The notes beneath the pieces were generated by a model, which was not told the DNA's origin, did not search any database, and saw nothing but the letters and a program-made list of their open reading frames with translations. A stretch of DNA of 64,000 nt, from assembly GCF_000987955.1 (NCBI RefSeq), contig NZ_LAZU01000029.1, positions 1-64,000 of the forward strand. Direction: 5' to 3'. Positions within the stretch are counted from its first letter, which is position 1; each line of letters opens with the position of its first letter. Below are positions 35,220 to 44,839 of the stretch, piece after piece. The stretch is from Paenibacillus sp. DMB20. Its GTDB lineage: Bacteria > Bacillota > Bacilli > Paenibacillales > Paenibacillaceae. Made by a program: the position numbers and the translations under genes.

Positions 35220-35912
35220 TTATTTTGTGATTGCAGAGGGCGATGATTTTGCACGATACCAGGCTAGGGACTCGGTTATGATGTCGAGCAATGCAATCAA
35301 GACGATGGCATTTACGAGCCATTCTTTCACATTGGGCCAGGTCGACATAAGGGTTGTAAAGTCATTTCCATCGGTGGGTAGAAGGTTCAAGGCAGTTAAA
35401 TCTTGGATGAAATGAGGATTCCACAGTGCATTATCCGCAAGCATGATACACACAAGTATTGTTGTCATAATTGTCATCACAATATGGAAAGTCAGCAACT
35501 TGCTCGATCTATAATGTACAACAATTCGGGCAATTTCCCTTATAATGGCTAACGAGGCTGCAATCCATAGAAGCGGCGGCCAATAGTGATGGAATACATC
35601 GTTGTTCAGAAACGGGACGATCGTGAACACGCCATCGTGGTTCCTCCAAATTCCGAGCAGATCGGCTGAATTGATGCAGAGCACCATGACCACAATCGTA
35701 AAGAATATTCCCAATATCGGCCTTCTCTTTTTGATTTTCATCTTGGCGTCCGGAATTCGCGGCAAATCGGAGGTTCTCCACGCTTTATTCCTGCTGCCGC
35801 TGCCAACGCTATTTAACCGCTGCCTATAGTCCATCCAAGCGAATACAACGGTGACCCAAAAGAATCCTTGTGCAGCACGCTCACTTTGTGATACGGTGGA
35901 ACGAAAATTCAT
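35220..35912 (-). CDS. Membrane protein resembling the C-terminal half of HAAS-domain proteins, probably 5'-truncated
   Basis: About 230 residues with roughly four to five membrane helices (AAQGFFWVTVVFAWMDY at the start, then PILGIFFTIVVMVL, PPLLWIAASLAIIREIA, FHIVMTIMTTILVCI and VNAIVLIALLDIITESLAWY). The order matches the membrane half of HAAS (DUF1700-like) signalling proteins, which normally begin with a helical cytoplasmic domain and are cotranscribed with a PadR regulator. Both are missing, and the start (ATG 35912) has no good ribosome binding site. It is likely the remaining 3' part of a longer gene. Confidence 0.5.
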   Translation of the reverse strand: MNFRSTVSQSERAAQGFFWVTVVFAWMDYRQRLNSVGSGSRNKAWRTSDLPRIPDAKMKIKKRRPILGIFFTIVVMVLCINSADLLGIWRNHDGVFTIVPFLNNDVFHHYWPPLLWIAASLAIIREIARIVVHYRSSKLLTFHIVMTIMTTILVCIMLADNALWNPHFIQDLTALNLLPTDGNDFTTLMSTWPNVKEWLVNAIVLIALLDIITESLAWYRAKSSPSAITK

Positions 35913-35956
35913 GTAACCAAAGCCCAATTTATCCGTAATTCTCCATTATGCATTAA

Positions 35957-36907
35957 TTGTTCAACCCACAGAATTTGTATGATAAGGAACAAAAATATAC
36001 TAGGGGCGTGACACAGACTATAGAACCATATAAGCTGCTATCTGTATTACTATCACGAATAGAAGAAAATATTTCAGGTACGAAGGAGACGGAATATTTG
36101 GCCGATCTCCCGATTTCCCATGTTCATTTGCGACGACTCTTTAAGTTCGCTTTCGGCGTGCCGCTACAAAGCTATATCCGCTCTCGAAAGCTGGCTGTCA
36201 GCTTGGAGAATTTGATGCAAACCGAGAAGCGGATCCTCGATATTGCCATCGAATGCGGTTATGAACATGAGCAAACCTACATCCGCGCGTTTAAGCGTGA
36301 GTATGGGCTTACGCCTGGCGAATGCAGAGAATCCGGCAGAAACATTCACGTAACACCGCCGTTTCATCTGTTTCCAAACCACAATGTTTGCGGAAATTTG
36401 GTGTACGGGCCGAATATGGTCATGATACCATCCTTTCATTTGATCGGGTGTATGCATCGAATTGAGATCGCTGAAGCACCGACAGAAGCGCCCGAAGCGG
36501 CCAAACAGTTTTGGTGGAACAAGCGGCTTAAAGTGCTTAATTCTATAGAACCCAATATCTATTACGGGTTAACGAGGACACCTGATCCATCGCTTAGTTG
36601 GACGTACTATCTACCGTCTATGCGTGTAATGGATCTGAACGATATTCCTGACGGCTTTACAGGCGACACCGTCCCTGCTTCTATGTGTGTCGGCTTTCGC
36701 TATATTGGGAACCATCATTACGAGGAGATTAGCGAACTACGCGCAGAAGCGCTGTATACGGCCATCGATCGGCTCGCTAAGGAGCGCAACGGGAGATATG
36801 AGCTGCTAGATAACGAATACTTCTTCGAAAAAATCGACATCGATGCATACGATGGTCAATATTTCCAAATGGAATGGTTTGCGCCTATCCGAGTGAATTC
36901 CACTTGA
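35957..36907 (+). CDS. AraC-family regulator with GyrI-like effector-binding domain
   Basis: Up to 316 residues. The N-terminal half holds the AraC DNA-binding domain (ADLPISHVHLRRLFKFAFGV and LDIAIECGYEHEQTYIRAFK). The C-terminal half is a GyrI/Rob-like small-molecule-binding domain (about 160-310). The start is uncertain: TTG 35957 gives the longest protein, while GTG 36008 is closer to the first recognisable domain but has AGGGG only one base away. Rob/SoxS-type proteins of this order respond to drugs and lipophilic compounds. Confidence 0.75.
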   Translation: MFNPQNLYDKEQKYTRGVTQTIEPYKLLSVLLSRIEENISGTKETEYLADLPISHVHLRRLFKFAFGVPLQSYIRSRKLAVSLENLMQTEKRILDIAIECGYEHEQTYIRAFKREYGLTPGECRESGRNIHVTPPFHLFPNHNVCGNLVYGPNMVMIPSFHLIGCMHRIEIAEAPTEAPEAAKQFWWNKRLKVLNSIEPNIYYGLTRTPDPSLSWTYYLPSMRVMDLNDIPDGFTGDTVPASMCVGFRYIGNHHYEEISELRAEALYTAIDRLAKERNGRYELLDNEYFFEKIDIDAYDGQYFQMEWFAPIRVNST

Positions 36908-37003
36908 AATGATCAAAAAAGTCCATTGGGCATGCCGCCATTGTGGTATGTTCTATTTGTATCGTAATCATAAATAGAGGTTTTACGAAAAGGAGAGATA
37001 GTT

Positions 37004-38077
37004 ATAAATTATAACGAAGTTGTTACAATCGAAGACACCTATTTACTTACAGCAGTATCTGAGTTGTTCGGATTAGAAGGCTATGAAATCCGGCAGATCC
37101 CGCCACATGAAGGAGGGCGGAATGTCGTTTATACCTGTGAGAAAGAAGGCGAAGACGCCAAAATACTCCGAATCTCTTTCTTACCTGACAGGAGCCGGGA
37201 AGATTTTCTGGCCGAAGTGGAGTATATCAGGTATTTATTTGAGCATGGCGGAAGTGTCTCAAATGTAATCAGCTCCCGAAAGGGGAATCTGCTGGAAGAG
37301 ATCACCTACAATAACCACACCTTTTTTGTCTGCCTATTTCATAAGGCTAAGGGCAAAATGCTTGTAGAAAATCATTATCGGTATCGTGAAGGCGTTCCGA
37401 TTTCAGAATATTATTATAATTGCGGCAAAGTCCTGGGGAAACTGCACCAAATATCGAAAGGATATACACCTGTCCATCGCCGGTATAGCTTTTTTGATAA
37501 ATATAATGCAGAATATATCGATAAACTGATACCCGACTCTTTGTCCCTGCTTAAGGAAAAGCTGGTAGAGCTCCTTCATACTTTAAGAGGATTGGCCAAG
37601 GATCCGGAGACTTTCGGTATGATCCATTTTGATTTCAACGATGGGAATTATTCGATAGATTTTGATACCGGGCAAATAACCGTATATGATTTCGATAATT
37701 CATGTTTCGGTTGGTATATGTATGACCTGGCAGATCTCTGGACAAACGCCGTGGGTTGGATACAATTTGAACCAGACGCCGGTAAACGTAAAAAGTTTAT
37801 GGATGATTATTTTGAGACAGTACTCGCAGGATACAGATCCGAGACCAAGATTGACGATTCGATGTTGGATAAGCTGCCTTTATTTTTTAAATTAACCCTC
37901 ATGGAAGGTATTGTAGATACATTCGAGGTCATGCGGAACAACGGCGAAGATCCAGCGTGTGACGAGGGACTGTCGTATCGGATTAAATGTCTGGAAGACG
38001 ATATCCCGTATCGGGGATTTTTCCATGAAATTTACTCGTGTGAAAAACCCTTTGCGTATGAGAAACGAAATATTTAG
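37004..38077 (+). CDS. APH-type phosphotransferase, probable ATA start
   Basis: The frame is open upstream of the first conventional start (TTG 37064), and the upstream codons look coding (VVTIEDTYLLTAVSELFG). The only strong ribosome binding site, AAAAGGAGAG (36988-36997), sits six bases before an in-frame ATA at 37004, so this ATA, or an original ATG now read as ATA, is the likely start. Kinase motifs are HFDFNDGN (His about 208, Asp, Asn) and the metal site VYDFDNSCFGW. The product is 357 residues from ATA. The family includes homoserine, fructosamine and antibiotic kinases; substrate unknown. A terminator follows. Confidence 0.7.
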   Translation: MNYNEVVTIEDTYLLTAVSELFGLEGYEIRQIPPHEGGRNVVYTCEKEGEDAKILRISFLPDRSREDFLAEVEYIRYLFEHGGSVSNVISSRKGNLLEEITYNNHTFFVCLFHKAKGKMLVENHYRYREGVPISEYYYNCGKVLGKLHQISKGYTPVHRRYSFFDKYNAEYIDKLIPDSLSLLKEKLVELLHTLRGLAKDPETFGMIHFDFNDGNYSIDFDTGQITVYDFDNSCFGWYMYDLADLWTNAVGWIQFEPDAGKRKKFMDDYFETVLAGYRSETKIDDSMLDKLPLFFKLTLMEGIVDTFEVMRNNGEDPACDEGLSYRIKCLEDDIPYRGFFHEIYSCEKPFAYEKRNI

Positions 38078-38088
38078 TTTTTGCCCTT

Positions 38089-38126
38089 AAAGCCCCTGTG
38101 AGTTGTCTCGCAAGGGCTTTTTTTCA
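38089..38126 (+). terminator. Rho-independent terminator
   Basis: AAAGCCC and GAG pair with CTC and GGGCTTT around TTGT, and a run of seven T follows. Confidence 0.8.
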
Positions 38127-38162
38127 TGCGATTGAACGTTATTGCTTCTTTCGACATATCTA

Positions 38163-38191
38163 TTGACAATGATAATCGTTATCAATAATGT
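38163..38191 (+). promoter_or_regulatory. Promoter overlapped by a near-perfect Fur box
   Basis: The 19-mer GACAATGATAATCGTTATC (38165-38183) matches the Fur consensus (GATAATGATAATCATTATC) at 16 of 19 bases. It covers the spacer of a promoter with -35 TTGACA (38163-38168) and -10 TAATGT (38186-38191). The AraC gene starts 9 bases after the -10, so its mRNA would be almost leaderless. Confidence 0.85.
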
Positions 38192-38199
38192 AGAACTAG

Positions 38200-39183
38200 A
38201 TGAGAGTTCTCATACCTCTCAATGCCAATGCCTCCGAGCTGGAACAACAGCTTGTTGAATCGTATGTACTGCTCGTGGTTAATAGCTGCACAGGATGTAC
38301 AACGATCATCTCAGGATTACCGGCAAACTACGATTGGAATGAGGTATGCAATGTGAAAATCGACGTAAATCAGTTAGCAGAGCATTTTGCACACACTCCT
38401 TTTCAAGTAGAAGGAGTATATCGATATGCTAGAAATCCAGGTGTGCCTTACGCTGACTATACAGATTCATTTCCTGGATTTGTGTTTCCACTTACAGGGA
38501 AGGTACAATTTCAATTTAATGGCACGCCTTATATCTTTTCGCCAGGAAAAGTTGTGCATGGGGGTGCAAAAATGAAACTAGATCAAAAAATGTTTGGTAT
38601 AACAAACTGGGAATATATTCTTGTTCAATACCGGATATGTAATTCAGAACTAGAAGAGTCAAGCTTTTCTCATCAGCATTTTGAATTATCAACAGGGCAA
38701 TCTCCTCGTCTTATCGATTTAATTATGCGTCTTTGGCATGTGTATAATCAGCGTGGGGGTATTTCGAAGTTTCAGACTGAAATGCTATTTCGCGAAGTAC
38801 TGAATGAGACCTTATTATGTGTTATTAATAGGGAAGATAGCTGTGGAACAACATATACTTTATTCGAACGGGTATCTAATTATATTCATGAATACTATGA
38901 TCAAAGCCTTACAATAGCATCGCTTGCAGAACAAAATAACGTTAATCGAAATCGACTTTCTTATGTATTTAGAAGACATGCAGGTATGGGGCCAGCAGAA
39001 TATTTATTAAAATATCGTATAAACATGGCACAAGAAATGCTATTTACAAGTGATGCGCCTGTACAACAAATTGCGCAAACGGTTGGAATTGTTGACCCCT
39101 TTTATTTTAGTAGAGTGTTCAAGAAACAATTTGGTATTTCTCCTACGGAATATCGAGAGAAGTTCATTAATAATCCATGCTAA
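38200..39183 (+). CDS. Fur-controlled AraC-family regulator (siderophore uptake)
   Basis: A 327-residue protein. The C-terminal DNA-binding domain has two helix-turn-helices (TIASLAEQNNVNRNRLSYVF and VQQIAQTVGIVDPFYFSRVF). The N-terminal cupin-like part (FPGFVFPLTGKVQFQFNGT) would bind a ligand. The gene is under a Fur box and lies directly before a FecB-type lipoprotein. It is therefore probably the Btr-like activator that senses a siderophore and switches on the cognate uptake protein. No ribosome binding site precedes ATG 38200, in keeping with the very short leader. Confidence 0.85.
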   Translation: MRVLIPLNANASELEQQLVESYVLLVVNSCTGCTTIISGLPANYDWNEVCNVKIDVNQLAEHFAHTPFQVEGVYRYARNPGVPYADYTDSFPGFVFPLTGKVQFQFNGTPYIFSPGKVVHGGAKMKLDQKMFGITNWEYILVQYRICNSELEESSFSHQHFELSTGQSPRLIDLIMRLWHVYNQRGGISKFQTEMLFREVLNETLLCVINREDSCGTTYTLFERVSNYIHEYYDQSLTIASLAEQNNVNRNRLSYVFRRHAGMGPAEYLLKYRINMAQEMLFTSDAPVQQIAQTVGIVDPFYFSRVFKKQFGISPTEYREKFINNPC

Positions 39184-39269
39184 TTTCAACAGGCATCCAT
39201 TCAAATCTAAAAATTACTTTACTATACTAATGGCAAACGAAGGAAAACATGATGGTGGAGGAATTTCGT

Positions 39270-40259
39270 ATGCAAAAGATGAAAGGACTGCTAATCGCAA
39301 TGCTATTGTTAGCAGGCATACTAGCAGGTTGTAGTGAAACACCTGTTGAAAATAAAGGATCAACGACAGAAGGCGCATCTACATCAGCAGTTAATATGGA
39401 TGCAACGGATCCGGATTGGCCAAGAACATTTAAGGATGCCTTAGGGAAAGAAAGTGTTATCGAGAAAAAACCAGAAAAAATAGCCGGTCTATGGTATTTT
39501 TATCCTGAAATATTAGTTGCATTAGGTGAACCGCCTGCTGCTTCTACTGAAAAAGAGTACCTATCTTCTTTATCTTATTTAAAAGGAAAGCTGGATTCAA
39601 CTGAAGACCTAGGAGATAAAACGGCTCCTAATGTTGAGAAAATTCTATCTATTGCACCGGATTATATTTTAGCAACAGAGTATCATGAAAAAATGTATGA
39701 TTCACTAGAAAAAAGTTGCGCCAGTCATTACGTTAAAAACCAAGGATATCTATGAAAATTGGCAATATGGACTCCGTACAGTAGCAAGATTATTGGAAAA
39801 GAAGACGAAGCGGAGAAAGTAATTGATAATATGATGAAAGAAATCACAACGGGGCGTGAAGCATTAAAGACGATTCAAGGAGAGTCAGTAGCACTTATAT
39901 TGTCTTGGGATGGAAAAACTTTTAATGTTCTAGGTGAAGGAAATCCTGTCTATACACTTGCGTTTGATAAAGAAAAGGGACTGGGGCTTACACCCGATGA
40001 TACATATAAAGGTACTAATAATGAATTTACTACGTTTGAAGGAATATCAACTATTCAAGCAGACCATATTTTCCTTATAGGTGAGATTACAAAAGAGGAA
40101 CAATTAATGAATGAATTAAAACAAAGTAATGTATGGAATAATCTGAGTGCCGTAAAGAAAGGCAATGTCCACTTAATGGATACTTCCGCGATTACTGGTG
40201 GCCCATTAGCCATCGAATACGCGTTACAAAATATAACAAATACCTTGGGTAAGCTCTAA
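39270..40259 (+). pseudogene. Siderophore ABC transporter substrate-binding lipoprotein (FecB/BtuF fold), two compensating frameshifts
   Basis: ATG 39270 follows GGTGGAGGAA. A lipoprotein signal ends in ILAGCSE (lipid-modified Cys21). The periplasmic-binding domain begins TFKDALGKESVIEKKPEKIA and ends QADHIFLIGEI...AVKKGNVHLMD. Near 39708 there is one extra A (GAAAAAAG for GAAAAAG), and near 39795 one A is missing (GGAAAAG for GGAAAAAG). Reading through both restores VITLKTKDIYENWQYGLRTV and KEDEAEKVIDN. Both events are in A runs, so a sequencing artefact is likely. It probably works with the upstream AraC regulator; no permease or ATPase genes are adjacent. Confidence 0.8.
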
Positions 40260-40274
40260 AAAGGAGGAATTAAT

Positions 40275-40586
40275 ATGCATTACCAAGCTATTAATCTGAA
40301 TGAGAAGCTATCTAAAATCAATGATCTTTGGTCTCCGAAAGTCGTTGGTGAATTGAATGACTATCAATTTAAACTCATTAAGATTGCTGGGGATTATGAA
40401 TGGCACAGTCATCCAGATACCGATAAGGTATTTATGACGCTCGAAGGGGAAATGATCATTGATTTTCGAGATGGTCAGGTTAAAATTTCCAAGGGTGAGA
40501 TGTTTATTGTCCCAAGGGGAATAGAGATGAAGCCTTCCGCCGAAAAGGAATGCCATATCATGTTGGTGGAGCCTAGAGGCGAGTAA
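40275..40586 (+). CDS. Small cupin-domain protein
   Basis: A 103-residue single-domain cupin; ATG 40275 follows AAAAAGGAGGAA. Metal-binding motif 1 is seen in YEWHSHPDTDKVFMTLEGEM (two His, a Glu); motif 2 is degenerate (GEMFIVPRGIEMKPSAE lacks the usual second His). It may bind a small ligand rather than catalyse. The gene is 15 bases behind the siderophore-binding lipoprotein, so cotranscription is likely. A bidirectional terminator follows. Confidence 0.8.
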   Translation: MHYQAINLNEKLSKINDLWSPKVVGELNDYQFKLIKIAGDYEWHSHPDTDKVFMTLEGEMIIDFRDGQVKISKGEMFIVPRGIEMKPSAEKECHIMLVEPRGE

Positions 40587-40625
40587 ACACTAGCGGTACT
40601 GAGTCCTTTTGAGTGTGGAATGAAA

Positions 40626-40656
40626 AGCCCCTTCCGCCGAACTAGCGGAAGGGGCT
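40626..40656. terminator. Bidirectional terminator
   Basis: AGCCCCTTCCGC (40626-40637) pairs perfectly with GCGGAAGGGGCT (40645-40656). It separates the convergent cupin and XRE genes, with A- and T-rich flanks on both sides. Confidence 0.75.
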
Positions 40657-40662
40657 AGTCGT

Positions 40663-41700
40663 TTATTTTTCCAGCAATGTCTTAAAGTGATCTATTTCTC
40701 CTTGATGAGAATCAATTGTCCTACCCTCTGTAACGTTCCAGTCACTTTCCAATAGTCGAATGATTTCTTCGAGCTTTTCGATAGCCATATCATATTTTCC
40801 TTGAATTTCATATATATGCGAAATGGCTATCAATGAATCCGTATATTTTGGATATGGCTGTAGTTCGTGACCTTTGGAGTAGTATTCAATGGCTTCGTCG
40901 TATCTGCATAGTTTCGCCATACAGTCTCCTCTAGAGGACCACGCACGCCAATCATGAGGATACAGTTCGGTCATCTGCTCCCAGAGAACGAGTGCCTGAG
41001 AAAGGTTACATTCTTCCTTGCATATCAGACCTCCATATAATTGATATAAATAACCTGGATGGAACTCGTTCAATCTTTCTAGAATTTCTTTAGCTTCAGC
41101 ACATCTGCCATCTGCAAGTAAGTAGTTCATAAGCCATACATAACCCCGCCAGTAATCTGGATGATTTGGCACAAAATTTTTATAATACTCTATGAGTTTA
41201 TGGTGGTTGGAGAAGTTCCAGTCAAATAGGACTCCATTCTCTGCATCCCGTAAAGCGTTATGATTCCTTTTATGATTTGGAGCTAATATCAGTGCATCTT
41301 TGGCGTAATGGGAAGCTAATTCACGGTGCTCCTCTGAACGATGAATATGCAACTCGGCTAGCAATGTGACACATTGGGCTTTTTTTTCGTTATTATTAAG
41401 TTTTTCTTTAAGGAATTGTTCAGCATAGGTAAAATCATCTTTTGATATAAAATGTTCATTACTAATCATATTTTCAATTCGCTCTATATGGGTATCATCG
41501 GTTAAGGCAAACAGCTCATCAATGGTAACACCTAAAATCACAGATAACCTAGGAAGCAATTGTATATCAGGCATGGTTACATTGTTTTCCCACTTAGATA
41601 TTGCTTGGGATGACATATTCAGTTTTGCCGCAAGTTCTTCTTGAGTCATTCCTTTTTGTAAACGTAGTGCTTTGATTTTTTTACCTATCTCAATATTCAA
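40663..41700 (-). CDS. XRE-family regulator with C-terminal TPR repeats
   Basis: A 345-residue protein. The N-terminal ~65 residues are an HTH_3 domain (GKKIKALRLQKGMTQEELAA, MSSQAISKWENNVTMPDI). The remaining ~270 residues are helical repeats of the TPR type (for example YPHDWRAWSSRGDCMAKLCR, YDEAIEYYSKGHELQPYPKY). The layout is that of regulators that sense a partner peptide or protein through the TPR part, as in Rap/PlcR-like systems, but no short export peptide gene is visible next to it. ATG 41700 follows GGAGGTTAATC. Confidence 0.8.
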   Translation of the reverse strand: MNIEIGKKIKALRLQKGMTQEELAAKLNMSSQAISKWENNVTMPDIQLLPRLSVILGVTIDELFALTDDTHIERIENMISNEHFISKDDFTYAEQFLKEKLNNNEKKAQCVTLLAELHIHRSEEHRELASHYAKDALILAPNHKRNHNALRDAENGVLFDWNFSNHHKLIEYYKNFVPNHPDYWRGYVWLMNYLLADGRCAEAKEILERLNEFHPGYLYQLYGGLICKEECNLSQALVLWEQMTELYPHDWRAWSSRGDCMAKLCRYDEAIEYYSKGHELQPYPKYTDSLIAISHIYEIQGKYDMAIEKLEEIIRLLESDWNVTEGRTIDSHQGEIDHFKTLLEK

Positions 41701-41972
41701 TTGATTAACCTCCGATTTCTATTATGTCGACTAGTCAATTGCATTATAACTTTTTGTTTAAAATACCCTCAATGACCGCTTGGTTAAACGAATCAACTTA
41801 TCCGTTACAAAGGTGAAAAATTTTATTGAGGGAATATCTGAGGATTGAAGGTAGGAACGAATCTCTTGATAGGACGCTTTCGCCATGTGTCATATGACAC
41901 AATGGCACTGGAAGATATGACATCGAGAACCTTAGACTACTATGACTACTTGTAAAGGATGTGGGCTCTTTG

Positions 41973-42557
41973 ATGACTAGAACCGTCAGCTTCATTCAAA
42001 ATGGCTATTTCCTGTTATTCACTTTCGCTACAGGGGTGTTCTACTTTAGTTTTTATCTCGTCGCGCTTACGCTAGGATTCAGTCTTTCGTTTACCGTCGC
42101 GGGCGTTCCTCTGATAACTTACGTTTTGCGGACGACTTCTACCTTTCTGCAATTTGAACGCATACAGACCAAGATCTATACGGATATTACGACAGCGCCA
42201 TGCGTTAATCCCTTAAGCACCAATGCTTCCATCTGGCTCCAGGCAAAAAGGGAGATGATGAACAGGCGCAACTGGATGGCTATCGGCTGGTTGATGCTGA
42301 AGTTTCCGATAGGAGTTGCAAGTCTTATCATGGCGGTCATGCTATATGTACTTCCACTCGTGGTGATTGTCATTCCGTACTTGTTTCCGTTTATTAATAT
42401 TTCCATTATGGATGTGCCAATTGACAATTTTGCAAAATCTGTGGTGGTATCGGCCGTAGGCGTTGCACTCATGATGGTGAGCATTAGGCTTGCAAGCCGC
42501 TTGACACGAATGTTAGGTCACTACACCCGTCTTATGATGAATAGCGTGAACCGCTAG
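41973..42557 (+). CDS. Membrane sensor-domain protein
   Basis: ATG 41973 lies eight bases after a run of AAAGGATGTGGG; the product has 194 residues. It has four membrane helices in two pairs: FLLFTFATGVFYFSFYLVAL, SLSFTVAGVPLITYVL, IGVASLIMAVMLYVLPLVVI and SVVVSAVGVALMMVSI. This is the layout of the PF13796-like sensor domain that normally forms the N-terminus of a LiaS/DesK-type histidine kinase. Here it is a separate protein in front of a damaged kinase gene and may be its sensory partner. Confidence 0.65.
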   Translation: MTRTVSFIQNGYFLLFTFATGVFYFSFYLVALTLGFSLSFTVAGVPLITYVLRTTSTFLQFERIQTKIYTDITTAPCVNPLSTNASIWLQAKREMMNRRNWMAIGWLMLKFPIGVASLIMAVMLYVLPLVVIVIPYLFPFINISIMDVPIDNFAKSVVVSAVGVALMMVSIRLASRLTRMLGHYTRLMMNSVNR

Positions 42558-42659
42558 AAGGCATGCCTCGATTTTGACGAAAAGTATCGTTGGGTGGTGG
42601 TGGGTACTCTATAATAGTTACGTAATGTCATACTGATCGTTATGAGGGGTTGATTCGTT

Positions 42660-44206
42660 ATGTTCGATATGGTGAAGCAGTGGTTCTGGTATGACTGGCT
42701 CATGTTCATGATCCGATTGATTTGCAGCACTTCGCTCCTGCTCACTACCGTTGAGCGAGCAGCTTATTTCACGTTGCCGCTGTGGATTCTTGTGTTTTGG
42801 CAGATTATCGCTTTTTCTGTTCCTTGGCTGTGCTTGCAGCTCAATTATAAATACTACTTGCTTACAGAGATCGTGATCTCGGGCGGATTGTGCTTGTATT
42901 TAGCTTCATTCTTTCCGGAAGCCTACCTATCGTTCCTGGTGTATGCATTTTTAATCGCCTCTAACAGCGCTCAAAGAGCCTATCTCTGGTCAGGGCCTAT
43001 ATCCGTTTTATTCATACCCGCTACAATTAAATTGCTTACAGAGCAGAGTGATTTCTGGCTCATGACCATTCACGTTGGATTGGCGTATGTGATCGGGTTC
43101 TCTTTTCATTTATTGATGGTTAATCATCGTCAAAGCGAGATATCCGGGAGCAAAATGGGGTGTTGGAACAGTACTTATCGCAAGTCGAGCGTATCACGTT
43201 GGCTGAAGAACGAAGCCGGCTCTCCAAAGAGCTCCATGATACCGTCGGCCATGCATACACTTCCCTCATTATGGGATTGGAAACCTTGCGGCCTGAGCTG
43301 GCGACCGAGACAGGAATGGAACGGCTAGATTCCATGTTGAACCTAGCTCGTCAAAATATGGAGGAAGTAAGAGGATATGTGCATCAGATTGAATCTCCGC
43401 AGGAGGCGCTCCCACTGATTCAGCATTTGCGGAAACTGGCCGAGGAGTTTCAGGAGCACGCGAAGGTATCCGTTCGTTTTCAGACCTTCGGTGAGGAATA
43501 CCCTGTAACGAAGCAAGCGAAGACAGCGCTGTATCGCTGCTTGCAGGAATCGCTCACGAATGCTGTGCGTCATGGACATGCGACGGAGATTACCGTGTCA
43601 ATGAAATTTGAGCCTCAGCAGACGAGGCTCGAAATTCAAGATAATGGTCGCGGGATGGAACAAGTGCAGGATGGCTTCGGCTTAAACGCCATGAAAGAGC
43701 GAGCGTTGAATTTGCAAGGTCATATCGCCGTCTATACCGAATTGGGCGAAGGCACCCTCGTTACCTGCACCTTGCCGCGGCAAACGGAGCTTAAGGATGA
43801 AGTTATCCGCTTGTTAGTCGTCGATGACCAACCTTTCATCCGTGAAAGCTTGCGGATTCTTCTGGAGGAGCAGCAGGATTTGCAAGTAGTAGGGACGGCA
43901 GAAGATGGCGAACAAGCCATTGCGCTCTGCAAGCAGGTTCAACCTCAACTTGTCCTTATGGATTTGGACATGCCGAACATGGACGGGATCACCGCATCTC
44001 GTACCATGAAGCAACTGTGGCCCCAGATACGCATTCTGATTCTTACCACGTTCGAAGATACTGGGCAAGCTCTGGAGGCGTTGCGAAGCGGAGCTGACGG
44101 GTATTTATTAAAATCCATCAGGAAAGGGGCTGGAAATTATGCTGGACGGACAAATCTATCTCTTTACCTTTGCAAAAGCCATTTCCAAAATTCAGGTGAA
44201 AAGTAG
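42660..44206 (+). pseudogene. NarL/LiaS-type histidine kinase joined to a truncated response regulator, frameshifted
   Basis: ATG 42660 begins a membrane region of five to six helices. At about 43141 one base is missing; the next frame continues VERITLAEERSRLSKELHDT, a HisKA_3 dimerisation box with the phosphorylated His, followed by the HATPase (YRCLQESLTNAVRHGHATEI, DNGRGMEQVQDGFGLNAMKE). At about 43800 the frame runs without a stop into a receiver domain (IRLLVVDDQPFIRESLRILL, LVLMDLDMPNMDGITASRTM, GADGYLLKSI). The LuxR-type DNA-binding domain is absent; the end after LLKSI is unrelated sequence. Kinase and regulator are normally separate genes, so this is a decayed pair. Confidence 0.75.
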
Positions 44207-44285
44207 GTAGACTCAGGACAAACAATCACTATAATGGAAATATCATACATACATAGAACCAATCTATAGGATATGGACATGAATC

Positions 44286-44786
44286 AGCTTTAGTAAAATC
44301 AATGAGGAAATTTTCGAGACTGTATGGGCACGGCTCCTTGCTTTAGACGGAGATGATAAAGAGTGGTGGTGAACCAAGATGGCTAAGGACGTCTGGGACA
44401 ACAAGAGCAGGTGCCTTTTCTCGGCTTCAACTCCTTTTTGTCTATTCCAGATATCATCGAAACATGGTCCATGATGAATGATTTGTTTGAGGACGAAGAA
44501 CAGGTGGATTGGATCGACGAAGATCGAATCAAACCTCTGATTTGGAGCAAAAAATGGATTCCGTTTACTGATTTTTGAAGCATCCTCACGTCTGATTCTG
44601 GATTTGGATCCGGGGAAAAACGGCATCTCAGGACAAATCTTTAAATATCACCCCGGCATGAGTTATCAAGAGGTGATTGCAAACTCATTTGAAGAGTTCT
44701 CGAATGAAATTTTAAAGAGGCTCCAAGCCAATCAATTTTCGTATAATGACGGTGTTATTACGTTTGAGGATTTCTACTTTGTTTGA
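44286..44786 (+). pseudogene. SMI1/KNR4 (SUKH) family immunity-type protein, degraded
   Basis: Three frame segments together read as one SUKH protein: FSKINEEIFETVWARLLALD, then QQEQVPFLGFNSFLSIPDII with ETWSMMNDLFEDEEQVDWID, then LILDLDPGKNGISGQIFKYH and the end FEDFYFV. At least two frame changes are needed, with small gaps between segments. SUKH proteins neutralise polymorphic toxins. No toxin gene is adjacent. Confidence 0.6.
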
Positions 44787-44839
44787 TCGTGAGGCAGGAA
44801 TCACGTTGGTCCCGCTCGATATTGTTTACGGAGGCATGA

